A stretch of 64,000 nt of DNA, taken from Corythucha ciliata. Taxonomy: Eukaryota; Arthropoda; Insecta; Hemiptera; Tingidae. The DNA lies in the NCBI GenBank assembly GCA_038030265.1, contig CM075940.1, forward strand, positions 16,257,604 through 16,321,603, read 5' to 3'. The notes beneath the pieces are model-generated. The model saw only the letters and a list, made by a program, of their open reading frames with translations. It was not told the origin of the DNA and did no database searches. Positions within the stretch are counted from its first letter, which is position 1. Each line of letters opens with the position of its first letter. The position numbers and the translations under genes were made by a program. Positions 1 through 12,700 of this stretch are shown here, piece after piece.

Positions 1-754
1 CTGTACCTCGTCGAGAGCGTTTAACTCTGAAGGCTATGCAATGACCCGCAAGGCACTATTAGTCGTGCATGTAGCAGCCTATCCTTCTGAGGGCCACCTC
101 GTTATTCTGGGGAGGAACAGAGTTTTTGACAGGCAGGTGTGAACAAAAATAGAATGGAGGTACGCATTAATATTGAATTTATATTTTATGGAGCACTAAC
201 AAACATTGAGAGAGAAAACAATTCATTTGAAAATCAAAGGAAATAATAAGTCATTTAAATATACACAATCAATCTGCAGATTTCTTATTGAACAAATAAA
301 AATAATCAATTGTTTTCAAAACAGGAATGTACGGGGCATCGTAAGTACACGCGTAAGAAGTTGAACTAAACCAGGCGTGCTCTCTCCACTACTGAAAACC
401 ATGCCCCACTAGTCTCAAAATAAATTATAGATTTGCATTGCTTGATGAGATGACCTACTGATTCTAACGTAAATATTACGAAAAACAAATCACGTGAGAG
501 ATTTTGAAGTTATAAATTTGATCAATTATGAGCTTTCTGTCAATATAAACTCGACTAAAAGCAATCAATGTACACATTTAGTGACATTATTCAAGCTGGC
601 ACTGCCGCTTATGAAATAACCGAATAAATGCCTCACTTAATACACGAAAGAAGCATTTGAAGAGCAAGTCAATTTGAAATTGATACTAAAACAACACAAA
701 AGTAGGTCGGAGCCAATTTAACTTAAAAATGTAAAAAAAAAAATGAAATGATAC
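1..754. other. Region downstream of CPSF6, no gene recognised
   Basis: This AT-rich stretch lies 3' of the CPSF6 stop codon on the minus strand and probably contains its 3' UTR. I see no ORF with recognisable protein character. No minus-strand AATAAA signal is close enough to the stop for me to place the transcript end. Confidence 0.4.
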
Positions 755-3700
755 TTAATGCCTGGAACTTCTATGAGATGACTCGGCTCGCTCTCGGTCT
801 CTATCACGCTCTCGGTCCCTTTCAGGCTCTCGCCTTGTACTGTCTCTTTCGCGCTCCCTGTCACGGTCTCTCTCGCGGTCGCGATCACGGTCCCTGTATC
901 TGTCATCGTAGTACCTGCTGCAAAAAAAAAAAAAATGTTACGAAGCGAAATTTTCATTTTCATAATGATATTCTGTAGGGGCCTACGCGTTAATACGAAT
1001 CTGACAAAAAAGCTCGGAAGACCCCTAAGCAACGTCTGAGAATTTCATTACGGCGGAGTCACTAGGCATTGAGAACCCTCCCATCTACTGTCTTCTGGCA
1101 GCAAGATTTTTTAAAAATGATCAATTAACCTTCGCGTTAAATTTCCGGTCACTGCTACGAAAATGGCAACTTTCGTTAGGATTTTCGAACACGAGAGCTA
1201 TTGGTGTCTGAAGCAAATGCGAAAGCAAACCGCATGCAACAGGTTGTTCTGAAATTTGACGTGACCTTTTGTTTGAAATTTTCCTACTTCATTACTGTCA
1301 ACAGGTGGTAACGAAACCAATAACAAAATCAAGTGACCATAGTAACCGATAAAAGAGAACTAGCGAAACTTGCCTTATGCGGGGAAGAAAGTAGCTCATC
1401 AGCAAGGAGGTTGTGGGGGCGGGCAAATGCGCAAATTTTAAAATTTGAGAAAGGAAACTAGGATCAAGGACTCACCTTGATGATTTGGAGTTTCCAACTG
1501 AAGATGTGTCAGGAGGATCGGGTGACTTTATTCTTGATCGAACGTTTTGCCTTGCTGAGCTATAAATCGGAATTTTAAAAAAATGAAAACAAAAAATAAA
1601 CAAAAATTACCAGCCGTCAGGATAAGAACTAAAAAAAAAATAAATATATATGTTGACAGCAATGGCAGAAGGAGACGGATTTTATTTCATTTGAACTTTT
1701 TTGTAAGCCCGGTATAATTCTCGTGAGAATATCTCATCCGTCCTTTTAAACAACACGAAGGTAAAACTGAATTCGACAGTATCCTCTATCACCCAAAGCG
1801 AGATAATATTACACATGGCCCGTGGGTCAAAGTAAATAAAGGAACACATTCGGGACAATTTAGCTTCACATGCTTATCGCGGGGCTGGTTCATGTACAGA
1901 AAGATCACCCCCCCCCTCCCTAAAACGTGAAGAACTGACTAGAGCAGTTGGCTCATGAACGATCGAATTTGGACAAAAACCAGCAACCCGCGATCCAACC
2001 ACCCAATGCGTTAGTTCACATAAGACGAAAAAAACACCATCGAACACGATAAAGGGGCGTCCTACCTGTCCTCTCTGCTTCGTTCACGATACTCTCTATC
2101 ACGGTCTCTGTCTCGACTCCTTGACCGGTCTCTGCTGTAGTCGGCGTAGTATCTGATTAAACAGGGTAAGAATGCTAAACTAAGTGGAACTGGTGACTCT
2201 GATATTAGGGTAGGGAGAGATTAGCATGAAACAAGAACTCTTCACAGAAACCGCACCAAAACAGAGAAACATGTGGACCAAATTGGCACAAACAACTGAA
2301 ACATGTAGTAAACAGGCATTCGGAAATCATCAAACACACCTCTCCTTTTCCCTGTCCCTTTCCCTGTCACGATCGCGATCTCGATCCCGACTCCTATCCC
2401 TGTATTCACGATCTCTAGAACGCGAGCGGTCTCGACGTGATCGTCTGTGGGCTCTATCTCTGTCCCTTTCTCGGGACCGTGAGCGTTCTGGACAAAAAAT
2501 TGGCATTAAAAAAACATTATTCATTACAGACAGAAGCCAAAAGTTTCACCTCGTCGCCCAGCACCGTAGCTCTTAGCTTCGATGCCGTGAAGGGTGTCCT
2601 GTAGGGATGAGATCAGAATTTTACACCGTTCATCGTTAGCAGCTTTCGACTGTTTTATTAACGATATCGCAGTAACGAGCGTCTCAATGGAGCTCGCGTA
2701 CTCGCCTGAAAGTTCAAAATGAATTAAATAAGTACATGCATCCGATACTTTAGTTTATAATCTGATTTACCTGCGGCCGCGTCTGAAACTGCCCTTGATA
2801 TGGCTGAGCTAGACACTGTTCGATTTCTCGCCATGATTTCTTCGAATTCAGCCTCAGGCAAAGCCGGCGTTTCTGTTCGAAGCTCTGGAGGAGCAGGCCC
2901 ACTGTACTGTAAAACCCGAAAGGGCAAGTGAGTGTACCGAAGGAGACAACACGGTGATGTTAGTTTCTTACAGCGTGAACTCTGGCGGGAGGCGGAGGTC
3001 CATATCCAGGAGGTGGATGAGGCGGACCGTGAACATTCTGCGGAGGACCTTGGGGAGGCACCTGAGGCGGGCCTTGAGGTGGTCCAAGCGGAGGTCCTTG
3101 AGGCGGACCGTTGAGTTGTTGATGAGGGCCGCCGCCCTGTGGAAAAAAGTTGGCGTTTCCTCCACCTTGAAGACCCGGACCTTCATGATAAGTGATACAG
3201 GGGGCAGATTTTGGGTGAAGGAAGACATGTATTTGAACGGAAATATGCGCAACGTACCGATTGGTGGGGGAGGAGGAGGGCCTCGATTAGGCATGCCCTG
3301 ACCTGGGGGCGCTCCGGGCGGACCCTGCATTCCCGGCATTCCCGGCTGATGCATATAACCACCAGGCCCTTGCATTCCTAAAAACAAAAGCATTTAGTCA
3401 CAGGAGAATAACAGAAGAAGCTAACATGTTTTACCCATTCCAGGTGGTCTATTCCAATCTGGTCTCGGAGGGGGACCACGTTGAACTTGAACTTGGACCC
3501 CGGCCTGCTGATTCATTACAACAAGAGACACTTTTCTATCAAATCGACACATGTACTGAAAAGACAAAAACAATTAGCTCATAGCAAGAGAAAAAGTCCT
3601 GTATTCGTCTTGTTGACTTACATTGCCTTGATTGGCGCCTGGGCGAGGTTGTGGCATAGGCTGAGGAGGGCCAGGAGGCCTGGGAGGGCCTGAAATATCA

Positions 3701-6700
3701 AATCAAAATTAGAGATAATCATGGCCAGTGAAGGTATCATTCCATGTAAAAAGATCATAAACAGACAATCATTATTAGCTAAAAAATATTACAATCAATG
3801 AAACAAATAAAAAAGGGAGGGGGGTAAAATAATGAATCAATAGATTAGAAAAGAAGAAGAAGAAAAGATTACCATTATTTAGCAGTCTATCAGAAGTCGA
3901 ACTTATATACAAGGAATTACAAGTAAATAAATTGTACGGCAGAGTTCACACTTTGACCAGCATGATCCCATTCGATACGGAACATCATTGAAGTGCGCAT
4001 AAAAAGGAAGCACCGACTTGTTTTACGGATTACATTCTCTTGTGTGTCAATATATAGAAGCGCCCAAGCTCAAGAGACCTCCCCGAGCGTAGACAGCCAA
4101 GGAATAATGTACACTGAAATAACCCGCGGAGGATAACAGGAAGTGAGCCCCTCCATAAGCAGTGAACAAACATAACTGCGCCAAAGTTACACTAATTGAG
4201 AAATAACTTAATACAAATAGTTTAATGTTATGTACAACATTAAATGTTTGTCTAATAGTTTTCAGTTAGGGAAAAGACTTATCAGCTAGTTGTGCCGTTT
4301 TGAATGAATCTTTAAGTGAATTGTGCTATAGAGACCAGAATAATATTAACATATCTGAAATGACGGTCTCTCTAAACGAGTAAAAGACTTTTCGAGCCTC
4401 TTTCGAGACAATATCGCTTATTCGGTAGGGATGGGTTTCAAAAGCAATAAGCGACTTCCCAAAACGGAACAAAATAATTTGAGCAGCTTGAAAAAACCCC
4501 CTTTCTCTCTAAAAAGTTGAATTTTCTGTGTACTAGTGTCCCGATTGGTAGCGCGAATTTTGGCGTAACCCTAAAAAATGCATAAAATACTTTGGAGTAT
4601 TAACTGAACTGATGAAATATATATATATCACAGCCTGGATGCTAGAATATAGACATTATGAGAATGGAGGGCGCAGTGTCCCTTCCAGTCCCTTTCGCTC
4701 GGTACAATGATCACCACATTGACTGTTGCTGGGGGGAGAGGGGACCCCGTAGTTCAACGCTTTTCCACAGCCGGGATGATCACAACATAGAGTGGGGTTC
4801 ACTATTTCCACATTTTTACTTTTAAAAAAGCTATCAAGGGCTGTTTTTTAAGACTATCATGCATAGAATTGAAGTTGAACGTTCACCATCATTCAAACAC
4901 GGGGGATCCGAAAATAAATCAGATTTTTAGCATCGACATAAACGCGGTCATTCGTTCGTTTCATTTGACCCACTAGACACATCATTCACCAATTTTTAAA
5001 CATCCGAACACTGTGGAAAACGCTTATTTACACTTTGTTTTACAACTCCCCATATTACTATTGCTTTTTTTTCATAATTCAAACTTCTGAGTGATTAACT
5101 TGAATGAAAAGGTAATTAAAAATAAACTTATGTAACATTACAAAACTAACGTTCTTCTCATACCATTTTGCCAGTTGTTATGAAACGCGGGGTGTGGCGC
5201 GTTCGGTGGCCCTCCATGAGGACCTGGCGGGCCGCCCATGTGTGGCCCTGGAGGCATGCCTCGAGGAACGGGGGCAGGCATCCTGTTTCGAATTTGAGGA
5301 GGCGTCATCATTGGACGGGGAGCTCCTGCGTGCTGTTGCACTGGATGCTGAAGTCGGGCTACGGACTGATTATTTGGTGGCGGACTGGGTCTTGTTTTAG
5401 TCTGAGCTTCGAACTGAAAACATGATTGGATGTTTTTTTTTATTACACATAAATGCCTACCTTTTCCACTTTTTTTCTTTCTTTCTTTTTTTCTTTTTTT
5501 AACACGCAGCACAAGTCAGAAAAAGAAAAAGAGTCGGGCAGCAGCTCGGTAGATAATTAACATTTTCTTTTCTTTAAAATTGAACGATCAAAAAGTAAAA
5601 TAAAATGAAAATCATACCAAAATACAACAGAAAACAATTTGTCAAATAAGAAAAGTGAAATATTAAAGAAAATGTAAAATAAAATACGATAGAAGATGTT
5701 AAGTGACGAAGTTTCAACTTTTAACAAGAGCAATTTATGGTTCTGAGTAACCAAGAGTTGCTGATCATGGGAGATGGTAAATCATTACAACTCTTCTTTT
5801 TCAAATGAGTACAATTATCCCGTTGCCTAAAACAACCAACAGCGATAAGAGAGAGAAAAAACAATAAGCCAACGTTATTTGAATACACTTATTAATGAAA
5901 TAAAAGTGAAAAACACTCCACTATGCAAAAATAAGCCAAATTCTACGATTGGTAATGATAAAAATAACAGTTTAGAGTGGAATGCCAACGAGGAGTGAAA
6001 CTTACGCGAAATTGAAATTTGATGGCATAGGATAAAATATATTTAAATAATATAAGAATGTCATTCAGTTCATTACAGACATCGTCTATAAAATTTTCCG
6101 TACGCTAAAAATTAAAAAATTCAGATGAAAAAGGACAAATACTGAAATAAGTGAAGCGGGAAGTGTATATTTTTTGACGTTACATTCATCACATGTATGC
6201 ATAACCCGACACTAACCCAGTGCAGACGTGGAAAACAATTTTTTTTTTTTTTTTTTTTACTAAATATGATATTTAGAGGAAGGGGGAAGCGCGATAAAAT
6301 TAATTCCGGTCTCAGTTTGGATTGTTATAAACAAATGAAGTTGAGTATAAACTACGGCCCCAACGGTGAAACTAAACTAACACAATTTGTAGACACATCA
6401 TCAAGGTAAGTCAGTCAGGTGCGTACGTTGCCTAGCTTTTGGAGTCTTTGTAACACGTGCTTGGAGGAAACAAAATGAGATGTTTAATTATTTTTAAAAA
6501 CATCCCAAAACGCCTTAAAACACGCGATTTTAAAATTGTCAAATCACTAACTTTTTGTGCATTAGCCATTGAACAATGTACATATAAGAGTAATTATTTT
6601 GCAACAATTAAATAATTCGAATTAGTTATTCTGTCTTTTTTATACATCTGAGCAGGGCCTTAGTGATATTCACTGTCTCCCCAAGATATTCTAGTAATTG

Positions 6701-9700
6701 CGATAAGTTGAGCAATGTTTTCTTTTGTGATTTCGTCCAATGTTTGTTTCTTCCACTACCTTATGTGTTGTGCAGTAAACCGTAACTTCGTGTCGTGTTG
6801 TACCTTAACTTGTCTGTAGCAGGTACTCCCGCGGGGATGAGTCTGTTGGGTTGACAGATACCCGATTATCATCGTCTGGAGGTATCGGTCCGACGGGTCC
6901 GAGTCCCAATGGTGAGGGAGAGGCCAGAGTTGGCTTGGATTTGTTTCTATTACGGGAAAGATCCCGTAAGGTTGGATAGGACTCATGCACCAACAGGACA
7001 CAATATCAATGAAGGCTATGGTTACGGTTGTGGTGGCAGGACAAAGTTCTTTGCGGCTACCCTCCATCACTCTAACAGTCACACAGGCAATATAGCATTG
7101 CACCAAGCTAGGGAGAGAGGGAGCCGCGCGGCCAATCGGGGTTCGCGGCTCGGGGCTCCATAAACCTCATTACCCTCCCTAGAAAACTCCAGCACTCGTA
7201 TTCTCTGAGTCCTGGTGAATTCTAGGTCGATCAACCTATCAGTTCCGAATATTGCCATTCTCACTGCCGCAAATCTGTAGCAGTCGCAAATGACGTGTCT
7301 CATGGTCTTCTCCTCCGGACCACACCCCTCACACGTTGGATCTCCAATCAGTCCAATCGTGCGCACCCAGAATTAAACCCAGGTCAGTTCGGCTCCCAAG
7401 TAGCCTACCTTGTTTACCACCTCCGTGTTCTCTTTATGGACCTCGAAGGTAACCACTGTCTTCGAACCCAGGTCGTCGGCCTCGTAACCCGCGATACTCA
7501 ATTTATTTTCTCGACAAAAGGGGGGGGGGATCGAGGTCAGGGGTTTAGCGCCGCCATGCAAGGCAAGAGCTCATCCTGCAGCATCCCAAAGCCGGCCAGA
7601 ACGCCTCGTATTTTCTTCGGAATTTCCATCCCTCGACCCTTACAATATCCTGTATTGTATTCCTAACAATAGGTCAATGTTCTCCCTTGTAACTTGTCTG
7701 TCGCAGGCGTATATTCCGGGATGAGTCCCCAGCAAGAGGGCAAGAGGGTTGACAGATACCCGAGTGTCATGGTCTCGAGGTAGGGTTGCGACGGGCCAGG
7801 GTCCCAATGGTGAGAGGGAAGGCCAGCATTGGCCTGGATTATGTACATGCTTGAATTGATGTCAAACAATAAGCAGACATAAACTGCCGCCTCTTGGCAT
7901 AACCTTGTATCTTCGAATCATTACACGTTTTCTTGCAGCTTAATGCCCTTCACGAATTCACTTACTATTAACTTATGTATAACTTACAAACTTATGCATT
8001 AAGGTAAACTTATGCATTTTTTGGAGGAGAGGGGCCTCACAATATTACCAAATTTTTTGTTGTGCCAATAGCAACAGTGAGTGTAGGCAACATAATTCCA
8101 CAATTTTGAAGAACCAAAATTTGGCGACCACGTATGCATTGCACTTCTCAATCGGTTGGGCAGTTGCTTTCGAGCCTCAGGCTTCGCCCATGGGTTCAGC
8201 GACGAATACTACTTCTCAGCCGTTTTCTGGACCGAGAACACCAGGGCACAGATCTACAATGGAGGGAGCATTTTTCAAAGAAGAAGACCAAGTGGCTCCG
8301 ATTGATCAGGAAGGAGGGAGGTCTCCCTTCCACAGTTTAGGGAACACAGTTCCAGGGTTTACTTAATTAATCTGTCAGGAGTCCAGTAAATTTCGGATAA
8401 ATGCGCCCTCCCCACTACAAAATTATGGTCTAGCAATTCAATTACACCAAATCAGGAGAGCTATGCCTTCAAGTTTCAGGAGAAAAACAATCATGTCGTA
8501 GGAATCGCAAAATGTACGGAGTAAGACGTGGTTGGGTAGGGGAATTTCATTTTTTGGCAACTTACGCACTTCATTAACTACACTCGAAGACAAACGCACC
8601 TACAAATAGCATTTTATGCGTGGACAGTGGGCCTGCACAATAGGTTTACGCGTAAGTAAAAAATAATAAAACGCGCAAGTAAAAGAACCGTACCTACATG
8701 TAGCACCAACTTTAAAAATAAAAATTCGAACCTAATTTTAAAATGCGTACAGGCGAGATCATCAACTATCACATGTTATTTTTTTCTCACCACTAACAGA
8801 CATATAAAAGTTTGATTTTTAGAAAATGACACCGTTGGAAATTCACGTCATTTCCAACAATGCAAAAACACGTCTTTATTTCGTATTCACATTACTATCT
8901 TATCATAATTTCAGTTAACAACACATCTGATGTCTTCTTCATTGAATTTTATCGTGGGAAATGTGAAAGAAGCGGACCAAAACTTGAAAATTTAGACATG
9001 AGAGGCTTGAGAAACACCCTACGCCAGAAGCCCCTGAAGCACAGCCTAATGAAGAACGCAAGAGAATACGATGGGGGGGCGGGATAGAAAACTAAAGCCA
9101 TAACGCATAATCATAATGCAAAACATTAGATAGACATACTGCAGGAATAGGCGAAAACCGAATCATCAACCACGAAGAATGTGATTCTCCCCGACAGAAC
9201 GACCAGCAACTTTTCTAAGTTAATCTTTGCGAGTAAAATTGGACGTTTTTCATTGGAAAAACTTGAAAGCAGACGAAAACAGTATACATTCGGGAAAAAC
9301 TAGTAAACGGAATAGTGGGGCAGCACTGATTGAAAAAAAAAATCTGTATAAAATGAAAAAAAAAAAAAAAAAATCAAAACGGCGTTCTTGTTTCACACCC
9401 TGCCACAAGGGTAAGGAGGCGTTCCTGATTCCTCAATTCCCTCAGTGGGGGGGGGGGGGTTCCACGGGTGAGATGGCTGCGCTGTCCGTGGCTAAAACCA
9501 CTGGTGAAGTGAACACGGACAGTTCACCTGAGGGCATTCCTTGGGCGTAAGGCGGTGCTACCTAGCTCGAAGCTGACGAGGGAGAGGGCAGCCCAGTGAT
9601 CCCTCGGGACGTCAACGGATGCCCAGCGTGAGTGGGTTAGGACCCCTCAATCTACGCCTTCAACAGGTGAACAGACGAGGACTCCAAAAAGGCCCAAGGA

Positions 9701-12700
9701 AAGGCAGGGTGCCTGATCGATGCCCGAGGAGCACAGATTTTAAGGAGACCAGGCAGTCGGAAGAGGTGAGCAGAAATTTGATTGGTGTAGTCCAGCAGGG
9801 CGTTTTTTAGTGCCCCAAGGGAGAGGGTCCCGAGTTCATCAATATAGCTACGGCAGCGGCGGGGTGATTTACATTACGTGAGTTCATGGAGAGGTGATAC
9901 CTGGCTCGAGGCGTTCGTCAGCGACATGAAACCCTAGGACAGGGCTAACCTAGGGATTGGACCTGCCCGGACAGTGGTTCAGGTCACCAAGGCGGTCGGG
10001 TGGGTACCCACGGACCTCGATGGGGAATCTGACCCGAGGAAACTCATCCCAGGGCTCTCGCAGAGAGGTGGCAGTAGAGGGATGGGGCTGGAACTACGAG
10101 ATGGCGATAATATTGAGGGGGCAGCAGAGGAACTGCAAAAGATGCTACAAAGCTCGTATCAAGCAAATACATCTTGGAGTGCACGCTCCTCTACCAGGAA
10201 AATTCGCTGGTGGAATGAGGAACTCGAGGTGCTCAGAAGGGAATCGCGGAAGCCCTTTAACCTGGCAGTTCGTCATTTTGCGTGAAGGTTGACAATACCT
10301 CCTCGAAGGCTCGCCTCTAGCGCCTTCTTTCCAAGGACCCACTGAATCTCGATGGCACACTGATGAAGGTGGATGGGAGTTACACTACGACGGTGTCAGA
10401 AACTCCCTGCAGGGTGGCAGAGAGCGCGGGTTGTATTTATTCCTAAACCGAGGCATATCCAACCGGATAGCCGTCATATGCACTAGCTATTGCGTATCGA
10501 CCCATTTGTCCAACATCTTTCGTTTCAAGACGTTGGAGAAACTGGTAGACAGGTTTATCTGGGAAAGGTGCCTCCGTCCCCTTAAGGACGCTACACCTAG
10601 GCAATTTGCCTACCAGCAGAGTATGTACTTCGAAACTGCGCTGCACCAGCTGGTTACTAGGCTGGAGGAAACTCTAGGCCATAAGGAACTAGCGGAGGGA
10701 ATCTTCTTGGACATAGAAGGTGCTTTCGATAATACCTCCTCAGTTATTGAAGCTGCGAGAAGGCATGGTATCTGCGACAACACCTGTAAGTCGCTAAAGG
10801 TGCTGTTGGAAAGCAGAAAAGTTTCTGCCACGCTACTCGGGGAGTCTCTTACGGTAACCATAAGGAAAGAGTGCCCAGAAGGGGGAGGGGTGTCACCTCA
10901 AATGTGGGGCATGGTGTCCAACGCGCTATTGGTTCGGTTTGCTGACAATGGGTTTCACGTCCACGGATATGCGGTCGAAATCGTCATTAGAGGGCGACAT
11001 GTCGGGGTGGTCTCAGCTTGACCAACCCAGCATCGAACGTAGCGAAGGACTGGTGTGGGAAAGAAGGATGTAAGCCCTGACAAGACCAACCTAAAGGCCT
11101 TCATTAGAATGAGGAATCTGGGGGGACTTCAATGAACCCCTGTTTTAAAATGTTACAAAGGTAAAAAAAAGGTTACTTCTTCGGACGATAGTGTGGTACC
11201 TCGAGGTTACCCTAGACTAGACTCCACGCTCACCTCAAATAAACGCCAGCCCCCCTATTCTGTAACTCGTAACGCGCGCGTTAGCAAAATTTCTCAGCTG
11301 GTAACTTTCAATTATTCACCTTGTTTATTTCGCTAACGCACGCGTTAAGAGTTACAGGGAGGGATCCAAGGACGCCGAATAAGACAATACATTATCCCGC
11401 CTTGGCAACCGTACTTGCGGCACTTTTCCCCGTCACCTCTGAACAAGGCCCCTTGGTGGTAGTCCAGTGACTATATACATCGGACCGTGCGTGAAATCGG
11501 GTAGTTCTGATTTTTTGCACATTTCTTTAGGATGTTGACCTGATGACTAATCCAAGTTTTCGACCTCGAGCTCCGAACGCAACCTTGTCAAAAATAGAAA
11601 AAAGTGCCAAAATATTTGCCTTTTTTCAGTATTTGGCCATTTTAGCCCAGAACGGTTAGTTTTGTGAAGACACATACTATTTTAGCTTAATAAGTATATT
11701 CAATTACCTAAATTTTGAGACCCTTGCGGTCCAAATAGGTCTAATACTTCAGGAGATACAGCATCTCGAAAATTGCATAATTTTTTAGATTTGCTCATTT
11801 TAGGCTTAATTTTGATGTTTTGTGATGGATTTCACCATGTACTGAGGTATTTTTTATGAAACCTCCCCTCCTAAAAGTTTGAGGCTTAGGTTCACAAAGA
11901 ATTATTCGGTACTACCCCCCCCCCCAAATTTCCCCCACCCCACCCATTTCCCAGACCAATCAAAATTGTAACAACTGTTAACCACCATTCAGGCAGAGCT
12001 TTTATATGACTCAACATTGCCTGGAAGGATGCCTTATATTTTTTTTGTGATTTAACTTTTTCTGGTAACCTCACTCCCAAAGTTGCTTCCCCTCGCCCCC
12101 ACCACCCATGAAACTAATACCTATTTTGCATTCCCGTTAGCCCAATAATGTACCTAATTTGACTTATTACCTGGAATGATGCGTACCAAATATTTTTGTG
12201 ATAAAGTGAATGGCGGGGGGAGGGGGTTGAGTCAAAAAAAATAAAAGGCATCCTTCCAGGCAATGAGTCACATAAAAGCTCTGCCTAAAATGGTGGTTAA
12301 CAGTTGTTACAATTTTGATTGGTCTGGGAAAGAGGTGGGGGTGGGGGAAATTTGGAGGGGAGGAGTACCGAATAATTCTTTGTGAACCTAAGCCTCAAAC
12401 TTTTAGGAGGGGGGGTTTCATAAAAAATACATTACATGGTGAAATCCATCACAAAACATCAAAATTAAGCCCAAAATGAGCAAATCTAAAAAATTATGCA
12501 ATTTTCGAGATGCTGTATCTCCTGAAGTATTAGACCTATTTGGACCGCAAGGGTCTCACAATTTAGGTAATTGAGTATACTTATTAAGCTTATATAGTAT
12601 GGGTCTTCATAAAACTAACCGTTCTGGGCTAAAATGGCCAAAAACTGAAAAAGGCTAAAATTTTGGCACTTTTTTCTATTTTTGACAAGGTTGCGTTCGG

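Noticed and set aside
2330..2576. Plus-strand ORF with [14 protein letters not shown] repeats
   Set aside because: It is the antisense reading of the Arg-Ser/Asp-rich CPSF6 exon 11 on the minus strand.
2972..3258. Apparent phase mismatch between CPSF6 exons 7 and 8
   Set aside because: Starting exon 8 earlier, at 3180, adds a Gly/Asn/Pro-rich coding stretch in phase and resolves it.
5138..5512. Simple Lys-rich extension before the CPSF6 exon 4 segment
   Set aside because: The stretch before 5413 is intron (pyrimidine tract and TTTTCAG acceptor), not coding.
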